Made by a program: the position numbers and the translations under genes
Assembly: GCF_030269925.1 (NCBI RefSeq)
Contig: NC_085124.1
Span: 5,704,001 to 5,768,000 of the forward strand
Length of the DNA: 64,000 bases
Direction: 5' to 3'
Source: Bombyx mori
Lineage: Eukaryota; Arthropoda; Insecta; Lepidoptera; Bombycidae
In this document: in pieces, positions 32,215 to 43,322 of the stretch
How the letters are laid out: each line of letters begins with the position of its first letter
Numbering within the stretch: position 1 is the first letter of the stretch
Notes under the pieces: model-generated
What the model was told of the DNA's origin: nothing
The model's database searches: none
The model's input: only the letters and a program-made list of their open reading frames with translations

Positions 32215-34193
32215 AGAAGACGAAAGAAGATTGTGTAAAATATCCTCATTAGTCGACGTTCTACTTCTCATTCTTGAATAACATCTCTCTGTATATTTCC
32301 GAAAATCTTTATTGCGAGCTTCCGCTGCCTCTTCCGAGAGTTTACCTATACGAATGGCACCAAAGTTCTTCATTATTATATATCACTGCCATATGCCAAC
32401 AATTTATGGATACTGGAAGGCATATATAATACCAGGGATATACATTAACATACAATTCTGCAGTATATCTAAAAAATTCCGAAAAATTGGAAACGCGCTC
32501 TCCAGATGCAACAGAGTGAAGAATCACGTGAAGCCTCTCTATTAAATCTTTACATATTCCTGTTATGCGGGCTGTTTCTTCTGCATCCCTGAAAAATCTT
32601 CTGGCAGTATTGCCATCATTGGTTGTTCCTACTCCTTGCTTGACAACATCTATAAGTAAACCGCATTCCTTTTTAAACGCTTGCTGTATAGCGCTCTTTC
32701 TGATTGATATTTTTTCTTTGTCATCCCCCCTTGCAACCTCATTTCTTGAAGTCCAAACGATAAGACGCAAACAAAAAAGTGTCATATAAAAAATAATCTC
32801 ACAGGAAACTACATACGATGAAAAAATTGTGAAGTAATAAAATTATATTTACCGATATGAAGTAAGCACTCCATGCATCTTATCCAGGCATGTAAAGATG
32901 GCATTCCATACTGGAATATTTCTTCATTATTTTCTCTTTGATAAGCAAGTCACTCCAAAAAACTCTGACGGTTTTGCTTTGCAAATATCACAGACAGCAG
33001 AAAATGTTTCTGAAAAATATGAGGTTATTTTGCCGTCTATCATCATCATGTGCAATTGATGCTTAACTTCAACTTGTTTGATTTTTGATGGCTGAAGTCT
33101 TTCTATTTCTTCTGTTATGCTAACTTTTATAATTGTCACTGTTGACTGCGTTTCTTTTGTAAATTTAAACATTATTGGACGGCAATAAAAAGTTGATGAG
33201 GTCGTTTTCCCAAACAATTGTTCCATCAAATTTCTGAAGCCTTATAGGAACTAGATTGACCATGAAAATAGATGAATCATCAAACTCTGTTTCAGTTTTT
33301 TGTTTATAATTACTTTGACCTGGGGCTCTATCAAAGCCTATTTGCTTATAAGCAGTAGCTCTCTTGCAGAGTCCAAATCCGAAGTAATCACATCTAAAAG
33401 CCTATATAGCGCCAAGTTTAGTAATGCTTGCATTTTAATAGCAGCTCCTTCTTCAGTAATAATTACCTCGTCTTTCCCTGGATAACATTTGGTCTTTTCT
33501 TGCTTAATTTTATATTAAGAAGGGTATAAATCAGACCCATTTTCACTTGCTGCTTCTCTTAGGTGTATATACTGCCACTTAATTTAAGTGAAACTAATAT
33601 TGCCTTATCGGGAGAATATGTACTACTTTTCACTTTACTTGTAATTAAATACTCATTAACTTTTTCTAGATCTTCGGGGTGATTTGACAAGTGGTTCATT
33701 ATTTCTCCTACATCTTCATTTCTAGTGTTTCTCAAACTAGTAATTGTAGTAGCTTTCATTTCATCCGGGGATAACGAAAGCGATTGGTAAATTTGTTCAG
33801 TGCGTCTTCGTTTTTGCCTGGATCCCAATTCTTCAAAAGGTTTTCGAGGTGCAAAAATAGATGTCGAGGCTTCTGTAGTACATTTGAGGGTGGTACATTT
33901 TCAACATCTTCAGTATTAGAAATCTCGAGCCTTTCATGTGCAGTGTTGATAGCTTCAGGTATCATTCCTTCGGGCCAGTTTATTGCACATTCTAACCAAT
34001 CACATTTTTTTCTTATAAACTGTGCTAACATGCGACTACTTCGTTTCCATATTGCACTTATATTTGAACAAAATTGCGTACTGAATTTTTGGAGTTTAAC
34101 ATTTTTCTCTTCGGTCACGTTTATTTGATTTTGTAGGAATTGAAAGAGTTTTTTATTATGAGACAGCGACTGTAGTTGCTCTCTTAAAATCAT
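32215..34193 (-). pseudogene. Transib transposase pseudogene (RAG1-core homologue)
   Basis: Read on minus from 34193 to about 32215, the pieces line up with Transib transposase. They include an N-terminal helical part, GFDRAPGQSNYKQ (first catalytic Asp codon at 33330-33332) and STFYCRPIMFKF. Then MMIDGKITSYF (second Asp codon at 33035-33037) precedes the CDIC zinc pair. GVGTTNDGNTARRFF, LHVILHSVASGERVS and AELYVNVYPWY follow, and then LSEEAAEARNKDFRKY, the region bearing the third acidic residue. The same regions correspond to the RAG1 core. The reading frame is broken: frameshifts near 33825, 33560 and 33200, a TAA at 33515-33517, and a shift near 32345. The length spanned (about 650 codons) fits the family. 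No intact protein is made. Confidence 0.88.
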
Positions 34194-34421
34194 AAATAAT
34201 CCTAAATTGTTAACAAAATTTTCAATTATAACGGAAACAGCAAGATCACAACGACAATCACGAGATGTTAGTAGTAGTACGAATAAACGAACACTAGTTA
34301 GTATATAATAAACATGGTCACTTTATACTTCCAGAGACAAACAAATGTTTACTATATTTTCTACTACCCAGTAATGGCTACTTAACTAATTATCCTTAAA
34401 TAATGTTAACTATCTTAATAA

Positions 34422-34909
34422 TTAGAGAGATTGCTTAATTAGAGACCTACTAAATGTATTGTTGTTAGGTATTATGTAATTATGGGTATCATTACGTGCT
34501 TTTACTTACTAATCCATATCAAATTTAACTTAAAAGCACTTACGAAAAAAAATATAAAGGTTTTTATTCTATGTATTTATTAATTTTTTTCGATCCATTT
34601 ATTTGGCAGAGTTGCAACTTTATGCACATGTTCATAGCATCAAATGATAGTAGACTAGACAAGGTATAAGGAAAATAAAGTTTCAAACCGGGACCTCGCG
34701 GTACTTAGCAGGAATTTAATTTAATGTGACCCGCTCCATACAAAAAAATCACAAAACACATTTTTCTGACCAAACTATAAAGTTTTTGTAATTTTTGCCC
34801 AAAGCAATTATTATTGAGATTAACGAGCTCTATCTATCTACATAAAAAAATTTATAAAAAAACAAAGTTGGTCCCTAAGTCACTAAACTCACAGTATCGA
34901 CCCACTGTG
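34422..34909 (-). repeat. right long terminal inverted repeat of the Transib
   Basis: Complement of the left repeat, ending CGACCCACTGTG at 34909 and followed by the CGACG duplication (34910-34914). Confidence 0.88.
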
Positions 34910-34914
34910 CGACG

Positions 34915-35629
34915 GGACTGATTCTGTCCCGTATTCGAACCGTATGATTATAATTGTATTAATTTTTATAAATATATTAAAATCGATAAAATTATGTTAA
35001 AACCGACTTGCTCCTCGGAGAAATATGAAAAAAAAATAATGTCACTATAATTTTGTTTTTAAATAAATCCCGGTTAAAAAACTAAATTCCCGTATTTTTT
35101 GCCTATTTAAGCATTTGTCCCTTATAGGCTGAAAAAATCTTGCAGCCCTAATGCGAACGGTAAATAGGTCAGCAGTTGCTCTACTCGTGTCAATGCAAAA
35201 GCTAGTTGTAAAAATTAGAAATGAAGTTTAAAAACTTTAAATAAACCGCTTGAATAGCGAATCGAACTGGACTAGACTAGATATTAATTTCATTTTTTTA
35301 TTCTGTCAAGGCGAAGTTAATTAAAATTATTAAATGGTGATTTAAATCTTCAAGTTAGTCAGACGTCTAGAAGTCGAAGTCACGTTCACACATTCCGTTG
35401 CACACAAAGAAATATACCAAGCTAATGAAAGCGTGTTAAAAACATTATTATTTAGCTACTAAATATAAATATGTATTTAGATGACAGTGTTATAGCTCTG
35501 AAAGAATTAGAATGATCCACTAGGCGTTTTAAGCTTTAATTTCACATAAAACTCTTAAGTACTTACCTAACGACTCATTGTAAATAGGTACTTAATTAAA
35601 ATAATAATAATAACTGGGAACAAATCACG
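34915..35629. other. intergenic, no gene seen
   Basis: AT-rich sequence to the right of the Transib. No supported feature. Confidence 0.35.
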
Positions 35630-35795
35630 CACGGTCATCCGACCCCAATTTAGGATTCCTTGTGATATGGGTATCAGAGACTGACAAATATACTTATTTT
35701 CGTTTAAATATATACATATTATTATACAGAGAATAAACACCTAGACAAAGAGCAAACAAACATGTTAAACACACGAATGTTTGTCCGAGGTGAGA
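35630..35795 (-). mobile_element. SINE-like repeat, same family as 39169-39400
   Basis: Its complement matches the 3' half of the tRNA-headed repeat at 39169: GACCCCAATTTAGGATTCC, GGTATCAGAGACTG, AATAAACACCTAGACAAAGA and AATGTTTGTCCGAGG correspond in order. Confidence 0.6.
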
Positions 35796-35905
35796 ATTAT
35801 AGTTAATATACATAAATTAGTTATCGATAAGCAACTCAAGCACTCAACAATTCGCTTCGCTTCGATTCGTTTCTCATTGCACTTGTAGATGGCAGTAACA
35901 TATTA

Positions 35906-36490
35906 GCAAAAAAAATATGTTCATTACAATTTTTTTTTTTAAAACTGCAGTTACTTTTGTTTTCATAAAAATATGTTCATCACAATTTTTTTTTGGGCCG
36001 CGTACCGAACCTCCTACGTGGTCCTCGCGCCTAAGGGGCGCACGGTGTATGTGGGACAGGTCCGCGACTGCGAGACCGCGGGCCCAAGGGTGTTTTCAGG
36101 GCGCTACTCACTAAACGACTCCCCTGCACTCTTCGCCTAAGCGTCCGATCCCCTCCGAGGTTAGAACCCGGATGAGGTAAGGGGGTTACCGCGGTCAGCA
36201 CTACAACCAGACGGTGCAGCTCACCCCAAGGACGCCCAGCCGACGGAGCCTTCGAGGCGAATCGAAGGCTCTGAAACCTCGGCCGTCTCGGTACGGCAGC
36301 CCGTGAGGCCGCCCAGACGGTGCCGCTGGTCCAGAACTAGCCTGCCGGGTTGGGACGCGATACACTGCCAACCGGTTGCTCTTTCGTATCTACTTGGCGG
36401 CGCGCTAGAGTACTGGTAACGCGCCGCGCAGCCTCGACCCCCTTAGGTCGCCCTGTGACCTTCACTGGGGGGAGGCCCCAACCTACAGGG
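35906..36490 (-). mobile_element. 5'-truncated LINE insertion with target duplication
   Basis: Bounded by a 12-bp direct repeat AGTAACATATTA (35894-35905 and 36491-36502). The left end is T-rich (poly-A tail of a minus-strand insert), with a partly repeated tail (ATATGTTCAT(T/C)ACAATTTTT twice). The body is strikingly GC-rich compared with the surroundings and has no open frame of note, so it looks like the 3' untranslated end of a LINE. Family not identified. Confidence 0.75.
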
Positions 36491-36599
36491 AGTAACATAT
36501 TACCTATCCTACATTTTATTTTTAATTAAGGATTTTATAAATTTTCTGAAACCACAAATTGATAAAATTTTATCAATTTGTCTATCACAAATAAATACT

Positions 36600-37038
36600 T
36601 TTTTTTTTATTGCTTAGATGGATGGACGAGCTCACAGCCCACCTGGTGTTAAGTGGTTACTGGAGTCCATAGACATCTACAACGTAAATGCGCCACCCAC
36701 CTCGAGATATAAGTTCTAAGGTCTCAGTATAGTTACGACGGCTACCCTACCCTTCGAACCGAAACGCATTACTGCTTCACAGCGGAAATAGGCGGGGTGG
36801 TGGTACCTACCCGTGCGGACTCCCAAGAGGTCCTACCACCAGTGATTACGCAAATTACAATTTTGCGGGTTTGATTTTTATTACACGATGTTATTCCTTC
36901 ACCGTGGAAGTCAATCGTGAACATTTGTTGAGTACGTATTTTATTACAAAAATTGGTACCCGCCTGCGGGATTCGAACACCGGTGCATCGCTTCATACGA
37001 ATGCACCGGACGTCTTATCCTTTAGGCCACGACGACTT
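36600..37038 (-). mobile_element. full-length Bm1 SINE
   Basis: Poly-T, ATTGCTTAGATGGATGGACG at the left and the complement of the tRNA-like head at the right (CGGGATTCGAACACCGGTGC; TTTAGGCCACGACGACTT). About 440 bp. Confidence 0.88.
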
Positions 37039-37139
37039 TTAAGCTTCTATGATTTATTATTTTTTTAATTTTCTGTGTTTAGTTGTACTATAATTAAATG
37101 CCTTAACTTTAACAACATACAAGTTTATGGGCATCCGGT

Positions 37140-37295
37140 ACAAGATGTCGCTAGTTTGCATACAAAAAAATATTTGTGTTAAATTATCGCAGATTCAGGC
37201 CTCAGGTGAGAATTGAACCCATTGAACCCACTGAACCTCGGCGCAAGTAGCAACAGTCAGAGGCGTTAATTAATGCACCACTTGCAGTTACTTTG
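37140..37295 (-). mobile_element. possible tRNA-headed SINE remnant
   Basis: The complement contains GGTTCAATTCTCACCTGAGG, a box-B-like motif, and a weak box-A-like stretch. Only the head is visible. Weak. Confidence 0.3.
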
Positions 37296-37652
37296 TGAGA
37301 TCTCTAAATGAGTCGACGTGCTCATTGAAGTCGGGTCAAGTCGGGTGCTTAGTGTTTACTAGAGTTCGCAGGCATCACAGTGTGACCACAACGATAAATC
37401 TTGAAGTCGAAGTTTCAATTTAGCTGTACAATGACCGTGTCAAATTAGAAAGCACGTATGCGACGCTGCGTAGGGAAGTGGTAGTGTCCCCTTGTAGTTT
37501 ATACATTCCTAGTCCAACGTCCATACGCCTCCAACTCATAGGCGGAAGTCCGGTGATTACGTCAATCGACAGGGTATCCGTCAATGCGGTTCATTTGAGA
37601 CACGACACGAGTTAAAAAAGACCAGCGACCTTCATGTAACTCCAGTAACTCC

Positions 37653-38161
37653 TTTTAACGTTCTCGATAGCGTAAAAGCTAACCCAATTGTATATGCAGT
37701 TGGAACAGCGCCCCTAATGGCAAACGTACGCAAACGATCCCATTCCATAAAAATGAAAGATGTGGTGTCGTGGGACACCAGGTAGGAACGAATTTCCTTC
37801 GGCTAATGTAGAATCGACACAATTTGCAAAAAAAAAACGTGCTCAATTTTATGTAGGTTTTCTTGATTTTTCTCTTAAATTTTGCTGATTAGTTTTTATT
37901 TAAGTGCAGGAAAGTATGTAAAAGTAAAAGAAAGAGGGAGAAAGAGAAAGGTATTATACACTACTCGCTTGTGTATGCGACTGTCGCGCCTGTAACGGTT
38001 TTATTCCACGCACTTTTTTCCACGGATTTTTTCTTACGGTTTTACTATCACATTTTTTTCAGTTCGGTCGCGCAGCAAAATCCCTATCCCCTCCAAGCCT
38101 GCCGTAAGGAACTTCGTTCCAAAAATATGAGCTAACTTTTACGCTATCGAGAACGTTAAAA
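37653..38161. mobile_element. 0.5-kb element with TTTTAACGTTCTCGATAGCG inverted ends
   Basis: The left end is TTTTAACGTTCTCGATAGCG-TAAAAG and the complement of the right end is identical over this stretch, then diverges by a base. Internal motifs include GATGTGGTGTCGTGGGACAC, GGAACGAATTTCC and AAGGAACTTCGTTCC, which also occur near 14549-14910. No coding. A non-autonomous DNA transposon. The TTAA at the tips might suggest a piggyBac-type target, which I cannot confirm. Confidence 0.6.
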
Positions 38162-39168
38162 AACTCGCACTAAGCACACAGCAAGGCAGCTGGTCCACAT
38201 TAAAATGATTGTTATTGTAAAATGTGTCATTAAACATATAAAAAACGCGATAAAGAGTTATTTAACCGTAATAGTTATTTAATCGTGAACAAACATAATA
38301 GTGTATGTAATGAACAGACAGACTGGTTGTCGAATGCATAAGAATGAGTAATTCCGTACATTGTGTAAACTGTTGCTCAATATCTTCGTTCACGGTCGAG
38401 GGGACACGTGGAAGAGTGCTTACTTCCGAATTTGTCTCATTGTGTAACTTCTTGAGTTTTTTTTTGCACGATAGTTTTTTTTTTTTAAATGGTTTACTGG
38501 GAACATTAACTATGTGAGATTACGATTTAGTGCTGTTTTTTTTTAATTAGCGTCATTAGAATAAATTAGCACGTTCAATAGTGGCAGGGCTTCTTGTGAG
38601 CCGTACCTTTGCCATTTATTTTTATATTTTTGCGCGAAAACCTTTGCATAGTGTTCAAGTGTTTGATCATGCGTCTCACGATCGTATGTCTCATCTTGTT
38701 CCCAAGTTTTTTCTAGAAATCACTAAATTGATGAGTGTTCACGGTTGACTTTCTATTCATGACGTATGTTCGGACTATGGTGACCTTTTTATAGATTCTG
38801 CTGATTTTCTGGAATATCTGGAGAACACGAATAATCCGAGAAATTTGGAGTTTGCCTAATAAGTCTCCGTGGTCTAAGATCAATTTATGTATACTTAGAA
38901 TGCCTTTCCTTTTTTTTAGTCGTGAGATTTTGTTATAAGCGCCATCTTACGATACTTGGATGAAGCGAAATAGAAAGATGATGTGACTAATCCCTCTTTT
39001 CTGAGTGTTAATTCCAATATTTCTAACGTGTCTAAAATATAAATAAAATTTTAATCACTAGATAGAGCTATTAACTGTTATTGTTCCTGGTGACAATTAT
39101 TGTCATACCATAATTAAAAATACGCGGAAAGAGTGTTAATGTTGTAAATGATCTGTATGTTTTTTTTT
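38162..39168. other. intergenic, no gene seen
   Basis: AT-rich DNA without a supported gene or recognised repeat. Confidence 0.35.
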
Positions 39169-39400
39169 ATTGACTAGCTTGGTCGGTGGCGGAGTAGTTA
39201 GTGCCACTGATTGCTATGTCGCGGGTTCTATTCCCAGGTCGGGCAAACATTTGTGTGATGAACAGGCTTTTTTGCTCTTTGTCTGGGTGTTTTTTAACTA
39301 TGTATTTATCTATTTAAACGTATTTAAATATGTATAATAGTCTCTGGTTCCCATAGTACAGGAAATTCTATTTTGGGGTCAGATGGGGTCAGATGGAGTC
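39169..39400 (+). mobile_element. tRNA-derived SINE (not Bm1)
   Basis: The head at about 39180-39245 reads GGTCGGTGGCGGAGTAGTTA and then GTCGCGGGTTCTATTCCCAG, matching pol III box A and box B of a tRNA. The tail includes TTTGTCTGGGTGTTTTTTAA and GGTTCCCATAGTACAGGAAA. Related to the minus-strand copy at 35630. Confidence 0.6.
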
Positions 39401-39405
39401 TTGAT

Positions 39406-39627
39406 TACTGGTGGTAGGACCTCTTGTGAGTCCGCCTATTTCTGCCATGAAGCACTAATGCGTTTCGGTTTAAAGGGTGGGGCAGCCGTTGTGACAATAC
39501 TGAGACCATAGAACTATATCCCAAGGTGTGTGGCGCATTTACGTTGTAGATGTCTATGGGCTCCAGTAACCATTTAACACGAGGTGGGCTATGAGCTCGT
39601 CTACACATATACAAGCAATAAAGAAAA
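39406..39627 (+). mobile_element. truncated Bm1 SINE with internal deletion
   Basis: ACTGGTGGTAGGACCTCTTG then directly GAGTCCGCCTATTTCTGCC (the GCGCGGGTAGGTACC segment is missing), continuing to AAGCAATAAAG. Confidence 0.8.
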
Positions 39628-40571
39628 GATGACCGTGTGTGACTTGTCCGCTTATTTATTATAGTACTAGTTATTTATTATAAATATTCGTTATTGTTTA
39701 TATAAATAGGTAATGTGCTCGCAGCCCATCTGATCTTGTGTGGTTACTGGACGTTATAGACATAATAAGGTAAACGCTGCCCCAACTTCTAGACATGGAG
39801 TCGGATTCAAAAAGTGTCAATTGTATTGTATAAAAGCTATCTGATCTTACAAACCGCATTCGCAAAATGTTGGAAGAAAACAGAGCGGGGTCAAAATTCA
39901 ACACTGTTTTAAATTTACATTTCAATCATCCTTGTATTCTTTAGTGAGGTAATATAAATAGATATCCTTTGTTAAACGTTGTGACATAGCTCACTAAACA
40001 AATTAGAATAATGTATATGTATTTTTTGGAGATCAATTTTTATTTTGACCTAATCATTTTTATGGAGTTAATTGTCTACTCGATTAATAGATAAGAGTTC
40101 GTGTTTTGAGTAGATATTTATAAATAGCAGTGTTGCTTCAACGTAAGATACTAATTTCATGATATATAGTTTCTCAAACATCTCTGGTATTCCAGAACTT
40201 AAATTTAAAGCTACTTCTCTTGTTAATACGTAAATCTGCACTGTAAAGAACCAAATCTAGTCTGGCTTATTTGTTTCTAGACCAGTCTAGAAAGCGTTAG
40301 TCTGTGTTGTACCTACAATAGTAGATAGATAATCCCGCTCTCAGTCAAAGAGGTCGAAACAAGTTGTAACATAATAGCCATTCAATTCCTATACAGTTAA
40401 AGTCACACGTGAGACAATCGATTTGATTGCGGAAGTAAATATTATTAGTGAAAGGATTTGACTATTGTTTATAAGTTAATTTACTCATTTGTCTATTTTT
40501 TTTAAAATGCGCAATTTCAAGAATTGTTTTTGTTTTATTGTATTTTTAATTTATTCAAAATTTCGAAATCG
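39628..40571. other. intergenic with a faint SINE fragment
   Basis: A decayed Bm1-like fragment (GCTCGCAGCCCATCTGATCT ... GTTATAGACATA) lies at about 39715-39800. No gene is supported. Confidence 0.35.
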
Positions 40572-41007
40572 TCGTGGCCTAACGGATAAGACGTCCAGTT
40601 CATTCGTGTTAATTGATGCACCGGTGTTCGAATCTCAGGCAGGTACCAATTTTTCTAATGAAATACGTACCTCCACAAATGTTCACGATCGATTTCCACG
40701 GTGAAGGAATAACATCGTGTAATAAAAATGAAACCCGCAAAATTATAATTTGCGTAATTACTGGTGGTAGGAACTCTTGTGAGTCCGCGCGGGTGGGTAC
40801 CACCACCCTGCCTATTTCTGCCGTGAAGCAGTAATGCGTTTCGGTTTGAAGGGTGGGGTAGCCGTTGTAACTATACATGAGACCTTAGAACTTATATCTC
40901 AGGGTAGGTGGCGCATTTACGTTGTGGATGTCTATGGGCTCCAGTAACCACTTAACACCAGGTGGGCTGTGAGCTCGTCCACCCAACTAAGCAATAAAAA
41001 AAAACAG
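40572..41007 (+). mobile_element. full-length Bm1 SINE
   Basis: The best complete copy here: tRNA-like head GTCGTGGCCTAACGGATAAG with box B CCGGTGTTCGAATCTC, body ACTGGTGGTAGGAACTCTTG, 3' end CCACCCAACTAAGCAATAAA and an A-tail. Confidence 0.9.
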
Positions 41008-41331
41008 TTCGAGTTTCATTCAGCAAAAAATCAAACTTGACTCTGAAAGTTGAAAGTAATAGATACCATATTTATAGAAGATCTAACAATAATCGTTTCG
41101 TACTAACACTCTTCATAGATGATTTATTTCCCTTTAGCATTTAAAATCTTGAGTCCAATCTTGAGTACATGTTGCAGTCAATGCGGCATATTTCCTTATG
41201 CGTGCAAAGGAAGTTCGTAATCTTGTAGAAACTGGATACGTACGTGTCCGATACAGGACAAAGACCTATCCGGCGGTCACTTCCCTCGACCAATATCCGA
41301 AGCACGAGGAAAGTGGTTTCATGCACGTTCT

Positions 41332-41366
41332 TATAAATACGTTAACTTCGATACTGTCTTACACTT
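41332..41366 (+). promoter_or_regulatory. TATA promoter of the 305-aa secreted protein gene
   Basis: TATAAATA at 41332-41339, with a plausible start about 30 bp on, gives a 5' leader of about 100 nt before the ATG at 41466. An alternative initiator TTCAGTA near 41424 lacks a good TATA box. Confidence 0.45.
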
Positions 41367-41465
41367 TTCCGAACGGTTTCAAACATACAACACTTTTCCT
41401 TGTAAAACGTAATAGTACCGTTCAGTAAAATAGTAGTGAATTTTTTTATTGTATCGCGTAACATT

Positions 41466-42601
41466 ATGGCAATAAGGAAACTGTTGGTGAGCATCATTGT
41501 TGTGTTTACGTTAATGAGTTTCGGTATCTGCAATCCGAACATCCACTATTGATCGCTATCATGTTTCACTATTTCTTTTATCCGTTGAGAATCCAGACTT
41601 TAAGTTAGTAACTATACAGATTGATTGATTGTTAGAATTCAACGCTTGCTTGTTTAGCAATGATGAATTGTCCGTTGTTCATTCTCTATATTTTTTTCAT
41701 TCAGATAATCATCACTTTCGCTGCGCTGGTGTGCTCAAGCGAAATAGAAGATGGTGAACACAAGAAGAGAGGAGTGAAAGGAACAGCGTTGAATTCAGTT
41801 TCAACAAGCGCTCAGAAACCGGACTACACATACAGTATTTACACTCAGAATCCTAGTACGCAGAGTGCTACGTCAAGCCAGGCATACCAAAATCAAGTGC
41901 CAAATTCGTACTATCCCAGCCAGGGTAGCAGTCAGTATTACACATCAGGGAATTCGCAAGCAGATACATCGCAAACATATCCCGCGCAGTCACAAGTCAA
42001 TGCTACACCCCAACAAGGCACATCCCACTACTTGCCTATAAACTATGTTCCAAGTCCTGGATACCTAAGTAGATATCAAGTCGCGCCGAGTAAAACACCA
42101 AGCAACGCGCAAGTAGCTTTCGTTCCACAACCAAATCATTATCCGCAACAGCAAATTTTCGCATTCCCTCAAATACCTCATAGCTACTTTTCGCCGAACA
42201 CAGCTAATCAGGTGCATCCTCATCATAATGCGTTCGTTAGTCAAATCCCACAATTTAACTATCAACCGTTGTCACTAGGATCATTATTCGGGCACCCTTC
42301 AGGCACGGTAGTCCTGGGTCAGTCCAGTCAACCTGCACACAACAATCTTTTGTACCCGAATCCAGTTCAGAATTACTTTACTCCGGCTTCTCAGTCTAAT
42401 CAATATTCACAAAGTAAATATTCATCGTATGGCTCTCCAGTGCAATCGGAATATGACAAAGTCCAAGGCGCTTTAGCCCAAACGAAAGAAGAAAATGAGA
42501 TTGTGACACAGAATACTGAATACGCCGGTACATCCGATCCGAATTCAAGTTACAAGAATTCTTATAGCGGCCGTTCTGCTTATGCCAAATTGTCACAATA
42601 A
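41466..42601 (+). CDS. secreted Gln/Ser/Tyr-rich structural protein (cuticle-like)
   Basis: Preferred model: exon 1 is 21 nt (41466-41486, encoding MAIRKLL, then GTGAGC); the intron is 41487-41704, ending TTTTTTTCATTCAG; exon 2 is 41705-42601; phase 0; 305 aa. The joined start (MAIRKLLIIITFAALVCSS) is a good signal peptide. An unspliced alternative uses the ATG at 41660 (313 aa), whose N-terminus is also hydrophobic, but the strong acceptor at 41704 and the matching layout of the other two secreted genes favour splicing. After a charged dibasic stretch (EHKKRG) the protein is rich in Gln, Ser, Tyr, Pro and Asn, with repeats such as SQxYYTSG and SQSNQYSQSKYSS. It has no chitin-binding consensus. 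Probably a cuticle or other matrix protein. AATAAAGG at 42825 is a likely polyadenylation signal. Confidence 0.82.
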
Positions 42602-42819
42602 CTATTAATTTAATATTACATTATATGCATGCGAAACGTTTCAAATAATAACAATATGGATATTGAAACGAGAAACGAAGATGAGAAAAAGTAGTTTTTA
42701 GTGGCCATTTTAAAAAAACATCAAGACTTTTTAATTTAAGTATGAATATAGCCAAATACGGTAATTGTTATATTTTGTCACAATATAGTAAAAATTTTGT
42801 ATAGCAGCTGCGTTGATGT

Positions 42820-42835
42820 TATTTAATAAAGGTTT
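42820..42835 (+). terminator. polyadenylation signal of the 305-aa gene
   Basis: AATAAAGGTTTTACG about 225 nt after the stop codon; the spacing is reasonable for an insect 3' UTR. Confidence 0.4.
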
Positions 42836-43169
42836 TACGAGGAGACGAATGTTTTCTTACTTAAAATTCTCAAGTTATTTCAAAACGAACATTAAGCTAT
42901 TTTTATAAATTTATTTTAACATTGATTAGATCTAGTTTTTTAACAAACGTCGGCCATGGCTAAAGCATCTCTTGTCACGACATCCACGAAACTTGCGTCA
43001 CAACGTAAGTGATCTAACAAATTTTACACATAATAAATAATTAGATTATATCAATAACGCGGACATGCTGTTAATAAATTGAAGAAACCGCTCGTTTTGA
43101 TGGATGTGAGAACGGAATTTCGTAGTGTTTAAATATTACGTAAGGAATATCCAGTTAATAACATCGAAG

Positions 43170-43322
43170 ATGGACAGTGAAAGGGAGCGCGTGCTAACTG
43201 AACTTAAATTATTTTATTTGTATCACTTAAGTGATGCGCAACCGTTTACGACTAGTCCTATGAAAACGTCATCAGAAGATTTACGAAGAGCCTCCAGCAA
43301 TAAAGAGGAATTAAACTTTTAA
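43170..43322 (+). CDS. hypothetical 50-codon open frame
   Basis: Opens with ATGG after GAAG (an acceptable start context) and encodes a hydrophilic, charged peptide (MDSERERVLTELKLF...). A few bases upstream the sequence could also serve as a splice acceptor. No family recognised, no partner exon found. It may be chance. Confidence 0.2.
   Translation: MDSERERVLTELKLFYLYHLSDAQPFTTSPMKTSSEDLRRASSNKEELNF

Larger units (their letters stand above)
31689..34909 (-). mobile_element. Transib DNA transposon (RAG1-related), inactivated
   Basis: A complete 3221-bp element. Both ends begin CACAGTGGGTCGAT (left on +, right on -), the Transib signature and the same heptamer as V(D)J recombination signals, and are flanked by a perfect CGACG duplication. 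The inverted repeats extend about 488 bp each (31689-32176 and 34422-34909), nearly identical by eye. Transib inverted repeats are usually described as tens of bp, so this is odd. The space between is filled by a broken minus-strand transposase. The element has lost coding capacity but may still carry functional ends. Confidence 0.92.
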
